Assembly: GCA_017882655.1 (NCBI GenBank)
Contig: JADGPB010000101.1
Coordinates: forward strand, 1 to 7,567
Reading direction: 5' to 3'
Length of the DNA stretch: 7,567 nt
Source: Propionibacteriales bacterium
GTDB lineage: Bacteria; Actinomycetota; Actinomycetes; Propionibacteriales; Propionibacteriaceae
Below the pieces are notes generated by a model. The model made no database searches and had not been told where the DNA came from. It was given only the letters and a program-made list of their open reading frames with translations. Shown in pieces: positions 6,007 to 7,567 of this stretch (its first letter is position 1; the number at the start of each line of letters is the position of its first letter). Made by a program: the position numbers and the translations under genes.

Positions 6007-6728
6007 AGGTGCAGACCGCATTCGGTCTTGGCGAGACCGGCCCACCGGCCCGCCCTCGGATCGTCGCCCGGCGCGACCATACGCGTGCACGGCTCGCAGC
6101 CGATGGACGGGTAGCCAGACGTGAGAAGGAGGTTGAACGGTACGTCGTGTGACTGGGCGTAGTCGATGAGGTCGTCGAAGGACCACGCAGCCAGTGGGTT
6201 CAGCTTGACCATCTGGTGGCGGGCGTCCCACTCCACGAGCGCGGCCTTGGCGCGCAACGCGTTGTCCTCGCGGCGGATGCCGGTCACCCAGGCCTCGTAG
6301 GAGGCCAGCTCGCGATCGATGGGTTCGACCTTGCGCAGCTGGCAGCATTGCGCCGGGTCGCGGTCGTGCAGCTTCGGTCCGTACTGGGCGTCCTGCTCGG
6401 GGACGGTCTGCAGTGGCAGGACGTTGACGATGCGCGCATCTATGACCTCGGCGAGCGCGTCGCGGGTCACCAAGGTGTCGATGAAGTGATAGCCGGTGTC
6501 GAGGAAGAGCACGTCAACGCCCGGTACGACCCGCGTCACGAGGTGCGGCAGGACGGTGTCTCCCGCCATCGAGCACGCCACGGCCAGACTCCCGCCGAAC
6601 GTCTCAGCGGCCCAGGCGATGACCTCGTCGGCGGTCGCGTCTGCCAGCGTCACAGCGGCCGCCTCGGCCAGAGCCTTCAGCTCCTCGGTGCTCCGGACCC
6701 GCCCGGGCCCATGGGTCTCGACCGTCAT
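6003..6728 (-). CDS. cysH: Adenylyl-sulfate (APS) reductase with 4Fe-4S cysteine motif
   Basis: This enzyme reduces APS to sulfite and AMP, with electrons from thioredoxin. Of its 241 residues, Cys128-Cys129 (QCCQLRK) and Cys211-x2-Cys214 (GYPSIGCEPCTR) are the CC...CxxC pattern that binds a 4Fe-4S cluster in APS reductases and is missing in PAPS-specific enzymes such as E. coli CysH. Cys237 in the C-terminal KTECGLHL is the conserved catalytic cysteine that forms the thiosulfonate intermediate. SMAGDTVLPHL (53-63) and FLDTGYHF (75-82) belong to the PP-loop-type nucleotide-binding fold. ATG 6728 has an ideal AGGAGG (6736-6741) 7 bases upstream and overlaps the sirA stop as ATGA; the gene overlaps cysD downstream. 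APS specificity is inferred from the cysteines and supported by the missing APS kinase. Confidence 0.95.
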   Translation of the reverse strand: MTVETHGPGRVRSTEELKALAEAAAVTLADATADEVIAWAAETFGGSLAVACSMAGDTVLPHLVTRVVPGVDVLFLDTGYHFIDTLVTRDALAEVIDARIVNVLPLQTVPEQDAQYGPKLHDRDPAQCCQLRKVEPIDRELASYEAWVTGIRREDNALRAKAALVEWDARHQMVKLNPLAAWSFDDLIDYAQSHDVPFNLLLTSGYPSIGCEPCTRMVAPGDDPRAGRWAGLAKTECGLHL

Positions 6729-7567
6729 CGCAGCGCCTCCTCGTCGATCCGGTGCACCCAGGCGGAGAACGTCTCGCCCTGGGTACGGCTGTCATGGAAG
6801 CGCCGGACGACGCGTTCCACATAGTTCGGCAGCTCCTCGGCGTCCACCTTGAGTCCCCGGAGGGTGCGGCCCAGCTCCGCCTCCGGACGACTCTCATCAG
6901 CGAGTCCCCCGCCGAGGTGGACCTGGAACGAGAACCGGTCACCGTCCGGGCCCTTGGCCACCTGACCCTTGAGGCCGATGTCGGCCACCTGGATCCGTGC
7001 ACATGAGTTCGGGCAGCCGTTGATGTGCAAACTGGTCGGCCGATCGAGAGTCACGTCGGCGAGTCGCTGCTCGAGGGCACTGATGGTCGCAGCCGCCAAA
7101 CCCTTGGTCTCGACGAAGGCCAGCTTGCAGTACTCGATGCCCGTACAGGCCATCGTCGAACGGCGGAACGGACTCGGGGTTGCGGTCAGTCCGAGCGGCG
7201 CCGCAGCCGCCAGCAGGCCGTCCAGCTTGTCTTCCTCGACGTCGAGGACGAGGAGCTTCTGGTGCGACGTGAACCGGACGCGACCGGAGCCGGCAGCTTC
7301 CGCCGCATCGGCGAGCCTGTCCAGGATGGTGCCGCTGACACGGCCGACGGTCGGCGCGAACCCGACGTAGAGGCGGCCGTCCTTCTGCTCGTGGACACCG
7401 ATGTGGTCGCCCGGCTGGTCCGGCACAGAAGGTGCAGGGCCGTCCGGCAGGGGGGCGTCGAGGTACTCGCGCTCGAGGACCTCCCGGAACTTCTGCGGGC
7501 CCCATTCGGCGAGCAGGAACTTGAGCCGCGCCCGGTTGCGCAGGCGGCGGTACCCGTAGTCACGGAA
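6725..7567 (-). CDS. sirA: Ferredoxin-type assimilatory sulfite reductase, C-terminal 280 residues, 5' end beyond the right edge
   Basis: This is a siroheme and 4Fe-4S nitrite/sulfite reductase family protein that reduces sulfite to sulfide with six electrons, probably from ferredoxin. The visible part has no start: the frame is open to base 7567. The cluster/siroheme-binding cysteines are complete: ACTGIEYC (Cys141-x5-Cys147) and INGCPNSC (Cys185-x3-Cys189), counted from the window edge. The N-terminal part shown (FRDYGYRRLRNRARLKFLL, then GRLYVGF and TSHQKLLVL) belongs to the repeated ferredoxin-like half domain of the family. Full-length homologues are about 550-570 residues, so about half is present. 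Placement directly before cysH (ATGA overlap), as in the mycobacterial nirA/sirA-cysH-chelatase cluster, supports sulfite over nitrite as substrate. The GTG at 7426 is internal and not the true start. Confidence 0.93.
   Translation of the reverse strand, partial: FRDYGYRRLRNRARLKFLLAEWGPQKFREVLEREYLDAPLPDGPAPSVPDQPGDHIGVHEQKDGRLYVGFAPTVGRVSGTILDRLADAAEAAGSGRVRFTSHQKLLVLDVEEDKLDGLLAAAAPLGLTATPSPFRRSTMACTGIEYCKLAFVETKGLAAATISALEQRLADVTLDRPTSLHINGCPNSCARIQVADIGLKGQVAKGPDGDRFSFQVHLGGGLADESRPEAELGRTLRGLKVDAEELPNYVERVVRRFHDSRTQGETFSAWVHRIDEEALR
6736..6741 (-). promoter_or_regulatory. Strong Shine-Dalgarno site of cysH
   Basis: AGGAGG on the minus strand lies 7 bases before the cysH ATG at 6728, inside the 3' end of sirA. 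It is the clearest consensus ribosome site in the window and fixes the cysH start. Confidence 0.8.

Noticed and set aside
6007..6348. N-terminal extension of CysD to base 6348
   Set aside because: The extra 114 residues are Arg-rich out-of-frame translation of cysH; the CysD fold and usual length begin near 6006-6021.
6216..6824. Plus-strand open frame opposite cysH and sirA
   Set aside because: Antisense to two clearly assigned genes, without a signature of its own.
1..7567. Mobile elements, CRISPR arrays, tRNA or rRNA genes, phage or toxin-antitoxin systems
   Set aside because: No transposase, regularly spaced repeat-spacer pattern, RNA gene or integration signature is visible; nearly all bases belong to the eight assigned genes.

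Overview
The window is dense, GC-rich DNA (clearly above 60% GC by eye) with eight protein-coding genes and almost no intergenic space. GTG starts, 1- to 4-base gene overlaps, a LitR/CarH-type regulator beside carotenoid genes, and a Fe-S type APS reductase next to a ferredoxin-type sulfite reductase point to an actinomycete. Nocardioidaceae or relatives are possible, but the genus cannot be fixed from the sequence.

Left part (1-2230): a carotenoid operon read on the minus strand. The first gene (441-2099) is an in-frame fusion of type I isopentenyl-diphosphate isomerase with a GGPP-type polyprenyl diphosphate synthase. It is translationally coupled (ATGA overlap) to a phytoene desaturase (crtI) that leaves the window at base 1. 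Together these make and elongate C5 units and then desaturate the C40 product; phytoene synthase is not in view and may follow crtI. The control region (about 2100-2230) holds a sigma70-like promoter (TTGACG, 17 bases, TAGGTT) whose -35 lies inside the last of three tandem 11-bp direct repeats. This is the arrangement known for operators of the B12 photoreceptor CarH.

Middle (2231-3091, plus strand): the divergent gene encodes that kind of regulator, a MerR-family HTH plus cobalamin-binding protein with an intact W-x9-EH motif. The simplest reading is dark, adenosylcobalamin-dependent repression of the carotenoid operon that is lifted by light.

Right part (3094-7567, minus strand): an assimilatory sulfate reduction operon in the order sirA (partial, enters from the right edge), cysH, cysD, cysN, sirB. 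Sulfate is activated to APS by CysDN, reduced to sulfite by a 4Fe-4S APS reductase, then to sulfide by siroheme sulfite reductase. SirB supplies the last step of siroheme synthesis (iron insertion). All junctions overlap or abut (4, 4 and 1 bases of overlap, then a 1-base gap), so translation is probably coupled. sirB and the regulator converge with 2 bases between stop codons and no obvious terminator.

The most noteworthy items are the idi-crtE fusion, the 11-bp repeat operator/promoter, and the regulator's variant cobalamin-site residues. The sulfur operon is conventional.
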